In this document: positions 60,888-64,000 of the stretch, one piece after another | How the letters are laid out: every line of letters begins with the position of its first letter | How positions within the stretch are numbered: the stretch's first letter is position 1 | NCBI GenBank assembly: GCA_947495695.1 | Contig: CANLZP010000001.1 | Coordinates: forward strand, 765,069 to 829,068 | Origin: an uncultured Erythrobacter sp. | GTDB taxonomy: Bacteria; Pseudomonadota; Alphaproteobacteria; Sphingomonadales; Sphingomonadaceae | Reading direction: 5' to 3' | DNA length: 64,000 bases | Notes under the pieces: model-generated | What the model saw: only the letters and a program-made list of their open reading frames with translations | Told to the model about the DNA's origin: nothing | The model's database searches: none | Made by a program: the position numbers and the translations under genes

Positions 60888-63398
60888 ATGACCGATACGC
60901 GTTTCGATCCGTCCCAATCCGACGGCCGCTGGCAATTGGCCTGGGAGCAGGCTGGCACGTTCAACGCTGACAGCAATTCGGAAAAGCCCAAAAGCTATGT
61001 GCTGGAGATGTTTCCCTATCCATCGGGACGCATCCACATGGGCCATGTCCGCAATTATACCATGGGCGATGTGCTAGCCCGGTATAAAAGGATGCGCGGT
61101 TTCGAAGTGCTCCATCCGATGGGCTGGGATGCGTTTGGCATGCCGGCAGAAAATGCGGCGATGGAGCAAGGCGTGCATCCCGGCGGATGGACCCGGCAAA
61201 ATATTGAAACGATGAAGGCCCAGCTCAAGCGCATTGGATTTGCGCTCGACTGGAAGCGTGAGTTCGCGACCTGCGACCCTGAATATTACGGCCATGAACA
61301 GGCTTTGTTTCTGGACATGTACCAATCCGGACTGGTCTATCGCCGGTCGAGCGAGGTCAATTGGGACCCGGTCGATATGACCGTATTGGCCAATGAACAG
61401 GTCATAGATGGCAAAGGCTGGCGCTCTGGCGCAGAGGTTGAAAAGCGCAAGCTGGATCAGTGGTTCCTCAAGATTACCGAATTTGCCGACGACCTTTTGG
61501 AAGGGCTGGACGGTCTGAAAGACTGGCCTGAAAAGGTCCGCCTGATGCAGGAAAACTGGATCGGCAAATCTTCCGGTCTGGAATTTTCTTTCGACCTGTC
61601 AAATGGCGAGAAGCTGCCGGTCTACACCACGCGGCCCGACACGATCTTTGGCTCGAGTTTCTGCGCGATTGCGGCCGATCATCCCTTGGCACAATCGATC
61701 GCTGCCAATAATCCGGCGGCAGTAGAATTCATCGAAGAATGCAAACGCGGCGGGACAACAGCGGCCGAGCTGGAAACAGCCGATAAGCTGGGCTTTGACA
61801 CTGGCGTCACAGCCAAACATCCGTTCTCTAACGAGGCGCTGCCGGTCTTTATCGCCAATTTCGTGCTGATGGATTACGGCACCGGCGCGGTGATGGGCGT
61901 TCCCGGCCATGATCAGCGCGACTTTGAATTTGCGACCAAATATGGCCTGCCTATTGCCCGCGTAGTGGCCAGCGATATGGCTCAGGCAGATGCGCCGATG
62001 GGCGGTGAGGCAGAACCCGGCGACGGCGTCATCGTCAATTCCGATTTTCTCGATGGAAAAAGCGTAGAAGGCGCAAAGGCCGATGTCATTGCCCGCGCCG
62101 AAACAGGTGGATGGGGTCAAGGCACCACCGTTTGGCGGCTGCGCGATTGGGGTATTTCGCGCCAGAGGTATTGGGGTACACCGATCCCGTTCATCCATTG
62201 CGATGCTTGCGGTGTTGTTCCGGTGCCCAAGGATCAGTTGCCCGTTACTCTGCCCGATGATGTTGATTTTCAGACGCCCGGCAACCCGCTGGAGCGGCAC
62301 CCGACATGGAGCAAAGTGGACTGTCCGACCTGCGGCTCGGGCGCGCGGCGCGAGACCGACACGCTGGATACATTCACCAATTCGTCGTGGTATTTCCTGC
62401 GCTTTGCCAGCCAGCCCGATGATCGCCCGTTTGATCCCGAAGAAGTGGCCAAATGGCTGCCGGTCGAGCAATATATTGGCGGGATTGAGCATGCGATTTT
62501 GCACCTGCTCTATGCGCGCTTCTGGACCCGCGCCCTGCAGCATGTCGGCCTGCTGAATTTTGCCGAACCCTTCGCCAGCCTGTTTACTCAAGGCATGGTC
62601 ACGCATGAGACTTACGCCCTTGGCGATGGCAGCTGGCTTTCGCCCGACGAGGTGCGCAAGGACGGGGCCGACTGGACCCGAATTGAAGATGGCGCGCCGG
62701 TCACTGCCGGTCGCGTGATCAAAATGTCTAAGTCGAAGAAGAATGTCGTCGATCCGGACAATATTATCCACGCTCACGGCGCAGATGCGGCGCGCTGGTT
62801 CATGCTGTCCGACAGCCCGCCAGAACGCGACTTGCCCTGGTCAGAGGCTGGAATCGAAGGCTGCGGGCGGTTTGTCCAGCGGCTTTGGCGTCTGTTTGAA
62901 AGCGTCGATCCCAGCCAACAAGGCGATGACAAGGCGCTCGACCGAAAATCGCATCAGACTATCGCCGCAGTGGCTGGAGACATTGAGGCCTTGTCCTTCA
63001 ACAAGGCCGTCGCGCGGATTTACGAGCTGACTGCTGCTGCCGAAAAGGCAGCCCCGTCGGCCTCGCGCAATTTTGCCATTCGCACGGTCTTGCTGCTGGT
63101 ATCGCCGATGATGCCGCATCTGGCAGAAGAGGCCTGGTCGCGCACTGGATGTGATGGTTTGATCGCCGATGCGAACTGGCCCGAAGTGGACGAGGCCCTG
63201 CTGGTCGAGGATGAAGTGACCATCGCGATCCAGCACATGGGCAAGCTGCGCGATACCATTACCGCGCCCAAGGGAGCCGCGAAAGAGGATCTTGAGGCGC
63301 TTGCATTGGCCAGCGAGAAGGTTCAGCGTTCGATCGATGGAGCAGAGGTTCGCAAAGTGATCGTGGTGCCCGACCGACTGGTGAACATCGTCACCTGA
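60888..63398 (+). CDS. leuS: leucyl-tRNA synthetase
   Basis: [42 protein letters not shown], class I LeuRS. Confidence 0.97.
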   Translation: MTDTRFDPSQSDGRWQLAWEQAGTFNADSNSEKPKSYVLEMFPYPSGRIHMGHVRNYTMGDVLARYKRMRGFEVLHPMGWDAFGMPAENAAMEQGVHPGGWTRQNIETMKAQLKRIGFALDWKREFATCDPEYYGHEQALFLDMYQSGLVYRRSSEVNWDPVDMTVLANEQVIDGKGWRSGAEVEKRKLDQWFLKITEFADDLLEGLDGLKDWPEKVRLMQENWIGKSSGLEFSFDLSNGEKLPVYTTRPDTIFGSSFCAIAADHPLAQSIAANNPAAVEFIEECKRGGTTAAELETADKLGFDTGVTAKHPFSNEALPVFIANFVLMDYGTGAVMGVPGHDQRDFEFATKYGLPIARVVASDMAQADAPMGGEAEPGDGVIVNSDFLDGKSVEGAKADVIARAETGGWGQGTTVWRLRDWGISRQRYWGTPIPFIHCDACGVVPVPKDQLPVTLPDDVDFQTPGNPLERHPTWSKVDCPTCGSGARRETDTLDTFTNSSWYFLRFASQPDDRPFDPEEVAKWLPVEQYIGGIEHAILHLLYARFWTRALQHVGLLNFAEPFASLFTQGMVTHETYALGDGSWLSPDEVRKDGADWTRIEDGAPVTAGRVIKMSKSKKNVVDPDNIIHAHGADAARWFMLSDSPPERDLPWSEAGIEGCGRFVQRLWRLFESVDPSQQGDDKALDRKSHQTIAAVAGDIEALSFNKAVARIYELTAAAEKAAPSASRNFAIRTVLLLVSPMMPHLAEEAWSRTGCDGLIADANWPEVDEALLVEDEVTIAIQHMGKLRDTITAPKGAAKEDLEALALASEKVQRSIDGAEVRKVIVVPDRLVNIVT

Positions 63399-63955
63399 TG
63401 GGAACGGCCGCTCGCCTTATTGCCCTGATGGCTCTCTCGTTGACGGCGGCGGCCTGTGGCAGCCTACAACCGCTGTATGGCAGCGTGGGTAGCGCAAGCG
63501 GAGCATCGGTAGCGCAGGGTCTGGCAGGCGTCGACGTGCCCCCCATTCCCGGACGCGCGGGATGGCTGGTGCGCAATGCCTTGACCGACCGGCTGGGCGC
63601 TGCGGGAGAGGCTTCATCGCGCTACAGGCTCGACGTGCAATTGGACGATTCCTTGCAAGGCCTTGGCGTGTTGAACGATGACACCATTACGCGTGAGCGG
63701 CGCGTTTTGCGCGCGCGATACCAGCTCACCGACACCACTACCGACACGATTTTGCTCGACGCCAGCACCGGCTCTGATGCGGGCATTGATGTTGTGTCTA
63801 GCGAATATGCCACCATTGCTGCCGAGCAGAGGGCGCTGGAAAATTTGGCGCTGAACATTGCTGATCGAATGGTCACGCAGATATCTTTGACCTTGCGCGA
63901 AAATGGATCCGATAATGATGCGCGAGCTGGCGCAGATGGGCCGGACCAACCGTGA
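63398..63955 (+). CDS. lptE: LPS assembly lipoprotein LptE
   Basis: AACGSLQPLYG lipobox region; directly follows leuS, as is usual. Confidence 0.85.
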   Translation: MGTAARLIALMALSLTAAACGSLQPLYGSVGSASGASVAQGLAGVDVPPIPGRAGWLVRNALTDRLGAAGEASSRYRLDVQLDDSLQGLGVLNDDTITRERRVLRARYQLTDTTTDTILLDASTGSDAGIDVVSSEYATIAAEQRALENLALNIADRMVTQISLTLRENGSDNDARAGADGPDQP

Positions 63956-64000
63956 AGGCGACCCAGCGCGACTTCGCCTCGGTGGCTCCTCGGGCTGCGC
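63952..64000 (+). CDS. holA: DNA polymerase III delta subunit, N-terminal fragment (truncated by window)
   Basis: GTG start overlapping lptE stop (GTGA), VKATQRDFASVAPRAA; conserved leuS-lptE-holA order. Confidence 0.45.
   Translation, partial: MKATQRDFASVAPRAA

Noticed and set aside
61599-62777. 392-aa minus-strand ORF opposite leuS
   Set aside because: Shadow ORF; leuS is full-length on the plus strand.
1-64000. CRISPR arrays, IS elements, prophage, toxin-antitoxin or defence islands
   Set aside because: Looked for repeats, transposase, integrase and defence motifs and saw none; the window looks like core chromosome.

Overview
The window is a dense chromosomal segment that looks like a Sphingomonadales (Erythrobacteraceae-like) alphaproteobacterium; this placement is inferred from protein style and gene order only. 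It holds about 47 protein genes, one tRNA-Leu(UAA), and a few regulatory RNA or terminator elements. I saw no rRNA, CRISPR array, IS element, prophage or obvious pseudogene. Recognisable content includes msrA, a Fur/Zur-like regulator, dxs, an MlaA-like protein, tandem amidohydrolases with a POT transporter and a GntR regulator, ihfB, a sterol desaturase/LysR pair, a PilZ / FAD oxidoreductase / GtrA / GT-C-like cluster, msrB, a CYP153-like P450, an ABC-2 exporter, queG, a large NAD-GDH, PhoD, thrS, agmatine deiminase, an M28 peptidase, glnE, bcp, an acyl-CoA ligase / CYP108-like P450 pair, galU, murA, a penicillin/AHL-acylase-like enzyme, phaB, leuS, lptE and the start of holA. The most interesting signal is the roughly 330-nt region before thrS. 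It contains a short ORF, absent from the supplied ORF track, with eight consecutive Thr codons. The ORF is followed by two mutually exclusive RNA pairings (a 14-nt antiterminator-like helix and a 9-bp hairpin), preceded by a promoter-like element that would make the leader peptide mRNA leaderless, and insulated from upstream by an intrinsic terminator. This looks like a ribosome-mediated threonine attenuator controlling threonyl-tRNA synthetase.
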